Shown: positions 17,620 to 26,375 of the stretch, in pieces
Layout of the letters: each line of letters starts with the position of its first letter
Position numbering within the stretch: the stretch's first letter is position 1
Source: Gemmobacter aquarius
Lineage (GTDB): Bacteria; Pseudomonadota; Alphaproteobacteria; Rhodobacterales; Rhodobacteraceae
DNA: 64,000 bases
NCBI RefSeq assembly: GCF_003060865.1
Contig: NZ_CP028920.1
Coordinates: 62,001 to 126,000, forward strand
Direction of reading: 5' to 3'
Translations under genes and position numbers: made by a program
Notes under the pieces: generated by a model
The model's input: the letters and a program-made list of their open reading frames with translations, nothing else
Database searches by the model: none
Told to the model about the DNA's origin: nothing

Positions 17620-19713
17620 TCAACCAAGATTGCGCTCTTGGCGATGCCCGACCAGAGCCGCAAACTCCGTCATGTCCGCGCTTGTAAATCCACCGGTGAC
17701 AATCTCAAAAAGCCGCCGATCCTCTTTGGTCATACCCTTCTTTGGCCATGCGCTCCGAAACTTCTCCATGGCATCCGAAAACCCGCTCCACCATTCCGCC
17801 TGCCCCTTCTTCGAGCGGCCGGATATCGTGGCGACAAGTTGGTCAGGGACAGAGGCAACATCCGAGACGGTCTGAGCGCGCATCATGAGAAGGTCCATGA
17901 AACGCTGGAATTGCGACGGGTTGATCCGTGGCAAGACCGGCTCCAAAACTGCAGGCAACCATTGGTTTGGCATGATCATCTTCGGCGCGATCACTATGCC
18001 GGTCATGTAGCCGTCAAGCCAGTCCACCGAAAGCTCGGTGCCCCGTAAGAGCGCTGCGACTTCACCCTTCCTTTCGGGCGCAGGTGCTTCGTGCGCCAGT
18101 TCTTCAAACGTCAGGCCCGGATCGAAGTCTGGATCATCTCGGACCCAGGCTTCAATGGTCTGTTCATGCACATCAAGCATGACCGGGATCTTCTTCAGAT
18201 CACGACCCTCCAGCAAAGCCATGGCGCAGGCGGCAAAACCGGTCGCATCCGGGTGATTGGCCGTCTCCAGGACATCTGCGGCTCGGGCCAGAATGCGTGC
18301 CCACCAATCGCGTCGGGTCTCCAACCATTTCCAAAGTGCCGACTCGGCAGATTTCGCGCTGCGCGCCTTGTCGAGAACGGAATGCGCTGCATCGCTGTCT
18401 TCGAACCAGCTTGCGATGGTCTCGTGACGATCCCACCATTCCTCGCTGGCGGTAATCAGATCCCCGTGCTGCCACGGCGGAAGCGCTTGCACGGCTCGCG
18501 TTGACGCGAGATCAGCGATGAGGTCCGGTGTCGATTTCACATCCGGCCGCAACCCGGCAAATCCACAAAGACGGACGACCTCGATCAGCCCCGGAACGGG
18601 CGGCAAACCTTGGGCCAGACCATCTGCCAGCGCAATTGAAACGGCACGCCGCACATAGTCTGATGTAACCGTCAAAGCGCCGACCTCTTCGGTCATGCGC
18701 TCAACGATAGATTTCTGGTCCCGCGCTGTTCGGCAGGTGATGGTATATGCGTCTTTCACACCCTGCCCCTGTTTTAGGAGCAGCATCGCCATTTTGCGCT
18801 GCGTACCGGATTGTAGCGCAATGCCGATGCTCTGAGCCCCTCCGCCATCGGGCAAGGACGCGCGGATGCTGTGCATCGTCCACGGCACCTGATCTGTCGA
18901 AGGTGCGACGCTCTTACGCATCGCCGCTTTGAGAATGGTGTCCACCCTTGCACGCGCCGCATCGTCGGGCATCCAGCTGCGCAGGACGACCAGTGACGCG
19001 AGAATTCGCCCAGGCAGTTCAGCACTTGCAAGGCGATGGGCGAGGCCTTGTGCTGCGGTGAGACGAATGTGCTGTGCTGGGTCAAGCAACCAATAACAGG
19101 CCAGTTCGGCATGGATGGGATCACTGCGGCCGACCGAATAGGCCACGACATGATCACGCATTTCAGGCGGCATCGCCGGGAAGCTCTCGGTCAGCGCGTG
19201 ATGCAGAGCAAGTGGTTCGCCCTCCGCCTGCTGGATAAGTTCGGCAAAGAGTCCTTCCAGCAGAACATCACCTTCAGCAGAATTGGACGCGCGCCGACCA
19301 GCAGCAGGAACGACCTCTTCGGCCTGAAGTGCGAGAGCAGCCGGCGCGGGCAAGCCATTTCGGGTCCAAAGCTTCGCAAAGAGCAAACTATGCGCGGATG
19401 TCATCCGGCCCTGTCCGCGTGCTAGTTCAAGCGCCGCTTCGACTGCATCGATAAGCGCTTGGCCACGTACTTTGCCGTTTTCACGGGCGATGCGGGCAGC
19501 ATCAAGTCCTGCTCCTAGAAGGTCGAGCAAACCCTCGTCGCGTGGGCTTGGCTCTGCGATGGCGCAAATTCGTGCAACGATCTGACCGCCCAGAGCCGGT
19601 CGATGCAGTAGATCCAAGCCGAGACGTTCAAGAACCTCCGGGCGCGCCCCGAAACCGTCATTGCCTGCGGCTTTCAGAGCGGCCAATGCCTCATCGATCC
19701 TGCTCTTCGCCAT
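17620..19713 (-). CDS. large helical repeat protein with YecA/UPF0149-like C-terminal segment
   Basis: The 697-residue protein is almost entirely Ala/Leu-rich helix, consistent with HEAT/ARM-type repeats (DPAQHIRLTAAQGLAHRLAS is one unit-like stretch). Near residues 565-590 the segment SVDWLDGYMTGIVIAPKMI followed by QWLPAVL resembles the UPF0149/YecA pattern (LxGFLTAxxxxPxxxxPxxWL). No catalytic motif was seen. It lies upstream of the antitoxin operon on the same strand with a 226-bp gap. Its place inside a defence island suggests a defence or regulatory role, but this is guesswork. Confidence 0.7.
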   Translation of the reverse strand: MAKSRIDEALAALKAAGNDGFGARPEVLERLGLDLLHRPALGGQIVARICAIAEPSPRDEGLLDLLGAGLDAARIARENGKVRGQALIDAVEAALELARGQGRMTSAHSLLFAKLWTRNGLPAPAALALQAEEVVPAAGRRASNSAEGDVLLEGLFAELIQQAEGEPLALHHALTESFPAMPPEMRDHVVAYSVGRSDPIHAELACYWLLDPAQHIRLTAAQGLAHRLASAELPGRILASLVVLRSWMPDDAARARVDTILKAAMRKSVAPSTDQVPWTMHSIRASLPDGGGAQSIGIALQSGTQRKMAMLLLKQGQGVKDAYTITCRTARDQKSIVERMTEEVGALTVTSDYVRRAVSIALADGLAQGLPPVPGLIEVVRLCGFAGLRPDVKSTPDLIADLASTRAVQALPPWQHGDLITASEEWWDRHETIASWFEDSDAAHSVLDKARSAKSAESALWKWLETRRDWWARILARAADVLETANHPDATGFAACAMALLEGRDLKKIPVMLDVHEQTIEAWVRDDPDFDPGLTFEELAHEAPAPERKGEVAALLRGTELSVDWLDGYMTGIVIAPKMIMPNQWLPAVLEPVLPRINPSQFQRFMDLLMMRAQTVSDVASVPDQLVATISGRSKKGQAEWWSGFSDAMEKFRSAWPKKGMTKEDRRLFEIVTGGFTSADMTEFAALVGHRQERNLG

Positions 19714-19978
19714 TGTTCACCATCCTGGACTGCGTGACTTGTGGGGCCAACCTACCAATGCCATTCTGACTTGTCAGGAAGTCACGGCATGATTGCCGCC
19801 CCAAAAACTTGAGCAGTTCAGCTAAACAGCATGCCCTCGTGCCGAACCCTTGGTGGCGCTGGATAGTGCCTGATGCAAGCATCCGTCAGCCCGCCGTCGC
19901 CACCCACACCTGTTTTGTCCTGGTTTCCATCAAGGAAGCAACTTGCAGTGATATGACGAGCCGAGCGATAATGGTCGC

Positions 19979-20419
19979 ATGTATAGACACTTGAGCCGTT
20001 TCAGACTTCGTCGCGCCGATCTCGCTGGCATTCCCTCATCGGTGGCAATCGGGATTGGTTTACTTTTCCTTGTGGGCGGGATGGCTCGAGCCGAGGAAGC
20101 ACCCATCTTTGAAGCACGTGTCAGCAAGGTTCTGGACGGAGACACCTTCACGCTGAGTGGCGAGTCGCGTCGAATTCGTGTCTGGGGCCTCGATGCACCG
20201 GAATGGAACCACCAGGGCGGCTCAACCGCCACGTCGACCCTACGCAGTTTGATATCCGGGAAGCATCTACGTTGCGCTGTTCTGGACGTTGATCGGTATG
20301 GACGCCTCGTTGCCCAATGCCTGCTGCCCAACGGCCGAGACATTGCTGCAGAGATGATCCGTTCCGGCGCTGCCACAGAATACTGCCGATACTCCGGCGG
20401 CTACTACGGCACGTGCTAA
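19979..20419 (+). CDS. exported thermonuclease-family (SNase-like) protein
   Basis: The 146-residue protein has an N-terminal signal peptide (hydrophobic core IGIGLLFLVGG, likely cleavage after ARA near residue 37) followed by the SNase fold: VLDGDTFTL, RIRVWGLDAPEW and DRYGRLVAQCL, with the Asp/Arg residues of the active site present. It is shorter at the C-terminus than staphylococcal nuclease. Such nucleases are common next to conjugation genes in alphaproteobacteria. It ends 39 bases from the convergent relaxase gene. Confidence 0.85.
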   Translation: MYRHLSRFRLRRADLAGIPSSVAIGIGLLFLVGGMARAEEAPIFEARVSKVLDGDTFTLSGESRRIRVWGLDAPEWNHQGGSTATSTLRSLISGKHLRCAVLDVDRYGRLVAQCLLPNGRDIAAEMIRSGAATEYCRYSGGYYGTC

Positions 20420-20457
20420 AATCCTTAGCGCTACCTTTATGAGGACATTGAGCGCAA

Positions 20458-22281
20458 TCACCGCTCCCAATCGTGCTCGCCCCGAGCAGGAGTGGATGCG
20501 AGCAGCCGCTCAGCGTGCAGTGCCTCTTTCAGCGTCAGCCCGAGCGCCAAATGCGACTTAGCCGAAGAAACAACCGCCCGCGCGATCCACTGCCGCTGGT
20601 CTGCGTCATCGAAATCACCAGCTAGCGCATCCGTCCGCCCGCTGGCCAGTTCTGCCACAACCCCGGTGCCATACCGCTGACGCAGCTCATCAGCGAACCG
20701 CTCAGCATGGGCATCTCCCCGGAACTCAACCTTGCCATCCGCCTGCATGATGCGGCCCATCGACCCGAGGGCGCGCAGCAACCGGTCATTTTCGGGAACG
20801 ACTTCATGCGCCCGGGAATGCTCGATCTGCTTGGCCGCCGCTTCATAGAAGCCTTCAAGACCATCTACGACCTTCCGACTCTGATCCGGATTTCGAAGAT
20901 CGGCATGCCGCCGCCCAGACAGGGTTGCCAAGTCACTGCGCACCCAATCGCGCTCTTCCCAGGCATTGGCGGCCCCTGTCTCCAGACGCTCGGCCATCCG
21001 GTCACCACTGAGACCCAAGGAAACTGCCTTGCCGACGATATCTGTTTTCAGCCGGTCGGCGGCACCTAGCTGCAGTTCGACGGCCTCCTTGCCCTGTGTC
21101 AGGCGGTCACCCTCAAGACCCGTCGCGTAAAGCTTGGTCTGCGGCAGCATCTGCAGCAGTTGCGCGCCGCGGGCGTCCCCCAACCCCTTCGCAATGTCGA
21201 CGGCATAGCCATAAAGCTCGTCCCGCATTTCCTTGCGCTCGGCGACAGGCATCTTTCGGATCTTGCCCTCCGCCTCTGCCATCCACCCGCTGAAATGCCG
21301 GTCCAGATCGGCCCGCTCAGCCGTCGCGGTATCGCCCGGAAATGGCTGCAACACCCCGCCCCGCCGCAGGGCTTCTTCCGCCTTGGCAATCTTCTCGCCA
21401 ATCTCCGGCAGCCCGGTCAGTGCCGCCACATGCTTCAGGCTCCTCATTGCATCCGCCGTGCGCGCCATCGTGGCCAACGCATCGTCCAGCGCCTTGCCCT
21501 CACGCGGCCGTTCCTCGGGTGCCCGGCCCTCTGCCCGCGCCCGCTCGATCTCTGCCCGTGATGGCCCATATGTCAGCAAGCCGCGCTCGGCGCGCGAAGT
21601 GGCATCCAGAAACACGCCCTCCTCGGCCGCAATTGCCGCCATGCGCTCCTTCATAACCTCCAGGTTGAAGGCATGCTCCTTGGCCATGAAGAACCAGCTG
21701 TCATTCACCGTGCCTCGGTTGTTGACCACCATGTGGACATGCGGATGCGCCTTGTCGGTGTGCAGGGCAGCGACATAGGACCAGACATCATCCTGATGCT
21801 CGCCCGACTGGAACATCTCGAAGGCCCAGGCCTCGGCAATCAGCTTTGCCTTCTCCGGACGGATATGAGACGGGAAGCTCATCAAGAGATGTGTCGTGTG
21901 GCCGTTCTTGGGTGAGCCACGCCAATCCTCGACCCAGTCGCCGACGATGTCATTCCGCTCATCTTTGGTCAGACCCTTGGCGTCGGCATCCAGCACGACC
22001 CCGTTGCCGAAGATCGAGGCCGACTTCGAGAACAGGTAGTCCATCTGGGCGGCCAACTCCTTGGCATTGGCCGTGCCACCCTTGCCGATTTTCTTCAGGA
22101 TCGCCGCGCTTGAGCCCAGCGAAAACCGCCACAGCTGGCTGGCGCGAGTTGAGAAACTGAACCCGCGCTTGGGCGAAGACGAACTGCCCGCCTTCACTCT
22201 GCCCTGCTGCGGCCGCAGAAAGTTGATCTCCCCGAGAACGGCCTCGGCAACCCCGATGGGGCGCGACCCAAGCTTAACCAT
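20458..22281 (-). CDS. conjugative relaxase (HUH type)
   Basis: The 607-residue protein nicks oriT and leads the strand into the recipient. The three-His motif HTDKAHPHVHMVVN lies at about residues 175-190, and a MDYLFSKS segment upstream could carry the catalytic Tyr. The C-terminal ~190 residues are homologous to the C-terminus of the protein at 2874-5057. ATG at 22281 was chosen because it overlaps the end of the mobC-like gene by 8 bases; an in-frame start at 22308 would add nine residues. A MOBP-type class is likely but not proven. Confidence 0.85.
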   Translation of the reverse strand: MVKLGSRPIGVAEAVLGEINFLRPQQGRVKAGSSSSPKRGFSFSTRASQLWRFSLGSSAAILKKIGKGGTANAKELAAQMDYLFSKSASIFGNGVVLDADAKGLTKDERNDIVGDWVEDWRGSPKNGHTTHLLMSFPSHIRPEKAKLIAEAWAFEMFQSGEHQDDVWSYVAALHTDKAHPHVHMVVNNRGTVNDSWFFMAKEHAFNLEVMKERMAAIAAEEGVFLDATSRAERGLLTYGPSRAEIERARAEGRAPEERPREGKALDDALATMARTADAMRSLKHVAALTGLPEIGEKIAKAEEALRRGGVLQPFPGDTATAERADLDRHFSGWMAEAEGKIRKMPVAERKEMRDELYGYAVDIAKGLGDARGAQLLQMLPQTKLYATGLEGDRLTQGKEAVELQLGAADRLKTDIVGKAVSLGLSGDRMAERLETGAANAWEERDWVRSDLATLSGRRHADLRNPDQSRKVVDGLEGFYEAAAKQIEHSRAHEVVPENDRLLRALGSMGRIMQADGKVEFRGDAHAERFADELRQRYGTGVVAELASGRTDALAGDFDDADQRQWIARAVVSSAKSHLALGLTLKEALHAERLLASTPARGEHDWER

Positions 22282-22804
22282 GGCGCGCGCCCTCCTGAGC
22301 TTCGACAAATTTCCGGAACAGCGCCACGCCCTGACGCCGGCGTTCGGCGATAATCTGGCTCAGCGCCTTCGCCACCATCGGCAACGACCGCCGCAACTCG
22401 TCCACCGACGCCCACTGCGCCTTGACCATCGGCGCTCTGCCCCGGTTCGCAGCCAGAGCAATCTGGTTCACGTTGGTGCCGATCTTGCCCAACTCGTAGC
22501 GGATTTCTTCGAGCTTGGCGCTGTCCTCCCGGCTGAACTCGAGGAAACCTGAGGCCATCCGCACCACTGATCGCACCCCGTCCGACCGGGACTTTGCGCC
22601 AAGCTGGGTGCAGAGCGCATCGAAAGCATGAAGTTCATCGGCGGGCAACCGGCAGCTCACGACCTGTCCTTTGTCCTCCGACCGAGGCCGTCCGCGCCCA
22701 GCCCCTTGCTGCACTGCAGAATCAGAAACTTCATTGCCAGCCTTCGCCAAATCCTTGGACCGTGACTTAAGTCTTGTTTTGCGAAGATCTGATTTTACCG
22801 CCAA
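22274..22804 (-). CDS. MobC-like relaxosome accessory protein
   Basis: The 176-residue basic protein has a variable N-terminus, a central ribbon-helix-helix-like part (QVVSCRLPADELHAFDAL then SDGVRSVVRMA) and the MobC hallmark LEEIRYELGKIGTNVNQIA. MobC proteins bind oriT beside the nick and help the relaxase. The gene overlaps the relaxase start by 8 bases, and the upstream intergenic region is the natural place for oriT. Confidence 0.82.
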   Translation of the reverse strand: MAVKSDLRKTRLKSRSKDLAKAGNEVSDSAVQQGAGRGRPRSEDKGQVVSCRLPADELHAFDALCTQLGAKSRSDGVRSVVRMASGFLEFSREDSAKLEEIRYELGKIGTNVNQIALAANRGRAPMVKAQWASVDELRRSLPMVAKALSQIIAERRRQGVALFRKFVEAQEGARHG

Positions 22805-23160
22805 CTTCTGCTACCGATTATTTGTAGACACATCGCATTTCCTGCCACTCTTCCTACCCCTTCCTTCACCTCCCTTTCAAGTGCAATCTAAGCGCGATTT
22901 ATGCTCTTGCAGATTGTGCTGACCTTGGGTAACTCCCCCGCCACCGAATGCGTTTCGCTGATCGCGCAACACACAAGGTGAGACAGGGATCGCGCACCCC
23001 CAGCCACATGGCCAGAGGCGCATTTTCCTTGTCGTTATGGGCCTAAAGCCTTGTTTTGTTTACCGTGCGGAGCCTGTCGTTCAGTGTTCAGGTTCCGGAG
23101 AAAGGAAGTGTGGGATGCGTCTTGTGGCATCAGGGATGTGTGTTCGGGGTTCCGCCTTGT
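22805..23160. other. intergenic region, probable location of oriT
   Basis: This gap lies between the divergent mobC-like and virC1-like genes. It has a lower-GC, pyrimidine-rich stretch just upstream of mobC (about 22838-22880) and several short inverted repeats. I cannot point to a nic consensus, so placing oriT here is inferred from gene context alone. No coding frame looks real. Confidence 0.4.
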
Positions 23161-23291
23161 GATACACGCATTGCGCGATCAGATAAAAGACATACGCATC
23201 CAGTAATCAGACAAACGATTAAAGAGATACGCCTTGCGCAATATGATTTGCGTAAGCCGGTTTCTGATATCCGCAATCGGCGTTCAGATTA
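23158..23291. repeat. degenerate tandem repeats upstream of virC1-like gene
   Basis: Short motifs recur at 20-40-bp spacing: ATA(C)ACGCATTGCGC, CATACGCATCCAG, GATACGCCTTGCGC and GATATCCGCAATCGG, alternating with CAGATAAAAGA, CAGACAAACGATTAAAGA and CAGATTAAAGCGA. The DNA is AT-richer than its surroundings. Such arrays can be binding sites for ParA/VirC1-type regulators, a centromere, overdrive-like enhancers of oriT, or replication iterons; no replication gene is in view. Confidence 0.55.
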
Positions 23292-23368
23292 AAGCGATGT
23301 GAGTTAAGATAATAGATTTAAGCGTTCCGCATTGTGAGAAACGCACTCGGAGAAGTGAGGAAGGTGGT

Positions 23369-24094
23369 ATGGGTTACGGGATACGTGTTGTGCTGGTGAT
23401 GAACCGCAAGGGGGGATCGGGCAAGAGCACCCTCTGTCGCGCCTTGGCTTCTGCTGCGGCTGCACGGGGCGAGACGGTGACGATCTTCGACACCGATGCC
23501 TCAAAATCCTGCCTCACGTGGATGCAGGCGGGAAAGGAGGCCGGCAACTGGTCCCCTTTGGTTGAGGTGATCCACACGCTCGACGCCCTCCGGGTGGCAG
23601 AAGCAATCGGGCAGATCTATGAACAGCCCGATCAAGAGCACCTCATCCTGATCGACACCTTCGGCGGCGGATCTGAAGCGCAAGACGTTCTGGCGGTCGC
23701 AGCTCACCGGATCATCTGCCCGATGATGTTGTCGCGCGGTGATCTCAGCGAGACGCTGGAAACGGCCAACTGGTACCTCAAGCTGCGCGGCCGGGTGGAA
23801 AAGCCGGGCGAGCTTGCAGGGTTTTCTGTGTTGCTCAACCGTGTGCCTGTGCGGGTGTCAGAGACCGAGCGGGCGGTGGCTGAAGAGCTGTTCCAGTCCT
23901 TGCCTGCCCTTGAGATCTATCTTGGTAGCCGCGCCGCTTATGTTCGGATGGACAGAGAAGGGCTTCTCGGGGTGATCGCGGACAAGACGCCAAACCGGGC
24001 GCTTGCTGCACATGTCCAGAGTGCCGTGAAGGAGGCAGCGGACCTTCTGGAGGAAATCGACCAGCTGATCCTCAATCCGGCGGAGATCGCATGA
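23369..24094 (+). CDS. ParA/VirC1-like ATPase
   Basis: The 241-residue protein has the deviant Walker A KGGSGKST at about 14-21, FDTDAS and LILIDTFGG, typical of the ParA/MinD group. No ParB partner follows; instead a tandem ribbon-helix-helix-like protein overlaps its stop by ATGA, the order seen for virC1-virC2. VirC1 recruits the relaxosome to the cell pole and increases transfer. A purine-rich ribosome site (GAGGAAGG) precedes the ATG. A plasmid-partition role remains possible. Confidence 0.78.
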   Translation: MGYGIRVVLVMNRKGGSGKSTLCRALASAAAARGETVTIFDTDASKSCLTWMQAGKEAGNWSPLVEVIHTLDALRVAEAIGQIYEQPDQEHLILIDTFGGGSEAQDVLAVAAHRIICPMMLSRGDLSETLETANWYLKLRGRVEKPGELAGFSVLLNRVPVRVSETERAVAEELFQSLPALEIYLGSRAAYVRMDREGLLGVIADKTPNRALAAHVQSAVKEAADLLEEIDQLILNPAEIA

Positions 24095-24810
24095 TGGCGC
24101 AGCGCAAGGACATGATGCGGATCATCCGGCAGGACATAGGGTTTTCGGCCAAGCTGGGTTTTGGTGGGAATCTGGGTGCGAGTGATGTTGCTGGTCGGGC
24201 AATCCCGGTGCCGCCGACATCGGTTGATGCATTGACCGAGACAGACCCTTCGTCACCCGCGATTGCGGCGGCGGCGGCGGCGACGCCAGGTGGCGACGCA
24301 GGCGAGGTCAGCATCAGACCCTTTGGGTCCAAAGAAGAGTCCCGGGACGAGAAGAAGGTTTTCAATACCCAGAGGGCTTCGGATGGTAAGGCGGCTGGTC
24401 TTGCAACTGGGTCAGTTGCGCGCGGGCATGTTGTCCATGTCTCATTGTCGCTGACCACCCGTCAGGCAAGGCTGGCAGAAGAGTGGGCCACGGCTGCGCG
24501 TTGCACCGTCCAGTTTTTGATCCGTCGCGTTGCCCAGAGTCTGCGCGATCAGGTCTTCGACGATTGGGAACGGGATGGGATGCCGGAGGTCGAAGAGTGC
24601 CGCGGCGCACGGGGCAAGCATCCGACCAGCGTGACCTTGACCTTGCGCCCGCAGTTCGCAGCTGACCTCGCGAAAATCCATGACCCGCTTGGCATTCTTG
24701 GATTGGCGCGCGCCATGGGCCCCGCCTACCGCGCCCGGTTCCAGGAGGCTTTCGACGTGGCACTGGCCAAGGCAAAAATTCAGACAACAAACGAGGGAGA
24801 CGAACAATGA
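24091..24810 (+). CDS. VirC2-like protein with two ribbon-helix-helix-like segments
   Basis: The 239-residue protein has a disordered Ala/Gly-rich N-terminus, then two similar units: HVVHVSLSLTTRQARLAEEW with a following helix (about 110-155), and HPTSVTLTLRPQFAADLAKI with a following helix (about 175-215). Each looks like a beta-strand plus two helices, as in the duplicated ribbon-helix-helix fold of VirC2. It overlaps the VirC1-like gene at the start and the next small gene at its end (ATGA). The VirC2 call comes from this shape and the gene order, not from close sequence identity. Confidence 0.55.
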   Translation: MMAQRKDMMRIIRQDIGFSAKLGFGGNLGASDVAGRAIPVPPTSVDALTETDPSSPAIAAAAAATPGGDAGEVSIRPFGSKEESRDEKKVFNTQRASDGKAAGLATGSVARGHVVHVSLSLTTRQARLAEEWATAARCTVQFLIRRVAQSLRDQVFDDWERDGMPEVEECRGARGKHPTSVTLTLRPQFAADLAKIHDPLGILGLARAMGPAYRARFQEAFDVALAKAKIQTTNEGDEQ

Positions 24811-25028
24811 CCAGCACAGAAGCCCCTGCCCTCAAGCGGACCATCCCGCCGTCTGAATTTGACATCGGCACACCCGTCGAATGGATGGTCGATCCGGATC
24901 ATCGCGCGAGGATCCTCGGGGTGACCTATGAGTTCAGCCAAACAGGCGAACGCAAGACCGTCTGGTACACGCCTAACAAGCGGCGCGCAAAGAAGGCATT
25001 GGTCTTGTCTGAGTTGACCCAAACGTGA
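24807..25028 (+). CDS. small conserved-looking protein of the virC operon
   Basis: A 73-residue protein starts at an ATG overlapping the preceding stop (ATGA) and ends at 25028. It is polar with a Trp/Tyr-rich middle (FDIGTPVEWMVDPDHRARI) and a basic patch (NKRRAKKA). No family is recognised. Translational coupling with the VirC1/VirC2-like genes suggests a transfer-related role. Confidence 0.65.
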   Translation: MTSTEAPALKRTIPPSEFDIGTPVEWMVDPDHRARILGVTYEFSQTGERKTVWYTPNKRRAKKALVLSELTQT

Positions 25029-25107
25029 ATTGGGTTGGCGCGGCGCAGCTTATCCGCCGTCTTTATGCGGGCTGGCTTCTGCGCCCGCCCGCTGGCGAAA
25101 CGAAGAG

Positions 25108-25131
25108 ACCCGGCGGCTTGCGCCACCGGGT
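25108..25131 (-). terminator. hairpin terminator after first ssb
   Basis: An ACCCGG.GGC / GCC.CCGGGT stem with loop TTGC lies 15 bases past the ssb stop on the minus strand. It matches in position and shape the hairpin after the second ssb. No long T-run follows. Confidence 0.6.
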
Positions 25132-25146
25132 CGGATCTCCGGGGTC

Positions 25147-25551
25147 TCAGCCCGCGAACTGATCCTCGCGGTCGACCAGTTCAGGGTCTTCGCCTTCACC
25201 AGCCTTCGGGCGGCTCAGGAAGTCGACCTTCTCCGCGATGATCTCGCAGCCGTAGCGGTCGACCCCGGCGGCATCGGTCCACTTGGTGTAGTGGATGCGG
25301 CCGTGGACCATCACCTTCATGCCCTTTTCGCAGTTATCGGCGACCGTCTTGCCGAGACCGTTGAAGCAGGTGATGCGGTGCCATTCGGTGTCCATCACGC
25401 GGTAGCCGTTCTCGTCGCGCTGGACCCGGCCTTCGGACAGGCGCGGGCGCGAGGTGGCGAGGGTGAAGTTGGTGATCTTGGTCCCGCCTTGCGTGGTGCG
25501 GACTTCCGGGGACTGACCGATGTTGCCGGCGAGGATGACGATGTTCTGCAT
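25147..25551 (-). CDS. ssb: single-stranded DNA-binding protein (copy 1)
   Basis: The 134-residue protein has a full OB fold: MQNIVILAGNIG, TNFTLATSR, TEWHRITCFNGLG and KGMKVMVHGRIHYTKW, then a short acidic tail. The tail ends DQFAG rather than the common DDxIPF, so docking to host partners may be altered. The ATG at 25551 has AGGAG at the right distance. The second copy at 56069-56473 differs at only about 20 residues. Plasmid SSBs of this kind protect incoming single strands during transfer. Confidence 0.93.
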   Translation of the reverse strand: MQNIVILAGNIGQSPEVRTTQGGTKITNFTLATSRPRLSEGRVQRDENGYRVMDTEWHRITCFNGLGKTVADNCEKGMKVMVHGRIHYTKWTDAAGVDRYGCEIIAEKVDFLSRPKAGEGEDPELVDREDQFAG

Positions 25552-25582
25552 TTGAAGCTCCTGTATCTGGCTGAAGGGACCA

Positions 25583-25767
25583 TCCCTTCGACAAGACCCG
25601 AAAGAAGCCTGTCGGCTGAGGCTTGCACGGTGGCCCTTTCGCCACCGGAAACCCCCGAAGGCGGGGGTGGTGCGGGCTGGGAGCGGCACGCGACCAACAC
25701 GGCCCGGGCCTGAGCGGGGTTGCGAGCCAGAGGCTGAACAGGCTTAGGGGATTGTCAGTCGAAGGGA
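25583..25767 (-). promoter_or_regulatory. structured leader upstream of ssb copy 1
   Basis: The outer ends are TCCCTTCGAC (25583-25592) and its exact complement GTCGAAGGGA (25758-25767). Just inside, AAGCCTGT pairs with ACAGGCTT, giving one long stem with an internal loop. Within it are hairpins CGGTGGC/GCCACCG and ACCCCC/GGGGGT. The 32 bp at 25736-25767 are identical to those upstream of ssb copy 2. It could act as a structured 5' UTR of ssb, or as a single-stranded-DNA promoter like Frpo of plasmid F. Confidence 0.65.
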
Positions 25768-26018
25768 GGTGCCTGAGCTGGGATCACAGGAAGCGGCAGG
25801 GCAGAACGATGACACCCTTCCCCGGCGATGTCAGACCCGGAAGGCCAAGAGCCCGGAAAGAGAGAAACCAGATCAACACCGACCAAGCCGAATGCACCGC
25901 CAATCCGATGGGTAGAGGTGGGTCCTGCGCGACAGGCAGGCCGCCAGGATGGGCAGACCAAAGCACCGGCCCGCGAAACCGGTGAGGCCGTGTCGCTTGC
26001 TGCGATCTGGAGGGCATA

Positions 26019-26297
26019 TTGGTGATGGTGGTTCCGGTTCGCCCTGACGCCATGTGCCGATGTCCCGACTGTGACCGTAGGGTTGCAAAGAGTGTAGGGG
26101 ATGGTCGATACCCCTGCCCGGCTGGAAAGAAGGTGATGCGCGTTCATCAGGACATCGAACCACAGGAGCAGATCGAAGGGCCTAGCGACAACATGAATGG
26201 CCGACTGCCGGCGCGAGATGACGGGTCGCGGCACGTTGATTTGCTCGGCGTGGCTATTGGTCAAATCAAGGACGATGATATCTATCGCTCATGCTAG
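26019..26297 (+). CDS. hypothetical small Cys-rich protein (doubtful)
   Basis: A 92-residue frame contains CRCPDCDRRV and a later CPA, a possible zinc-ribbon-like start, followed by an acidic tail. No clear ribosome site or family supports it, and the opposite frame is equally open. The remaining bases of 25768-26375 show nothing else convincing. Confidence 0.25.
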   Translation: MVMVVPVRPDAMCRCPDCDRRVAKSVGDGRYPCPAGKKVMRVHQDIEPQEQIEGPSDNMNGRLPARDDGSRHVDLLGVAIGQIKDDDIYRSC

Positions 26298-26375
26298 GGC
26301 CATGCACTGAGTTATAGAAACCAGTTCTATTGCTCATTGCCCTGACCTTCAGACAAATCGACCAAGCGCGGCCTG

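Noticed and set aside
22805..23368. a plasmid replication origin with initiator
   Set aside because: Repeats look iteron-like, but no replication initiator gene is present in the window.
25755..26264. 169-codon minus-strand frame downstream of the ssb leader
   Set aside because: No ribosome site, mixed composition, overlaps the conserved leader end.
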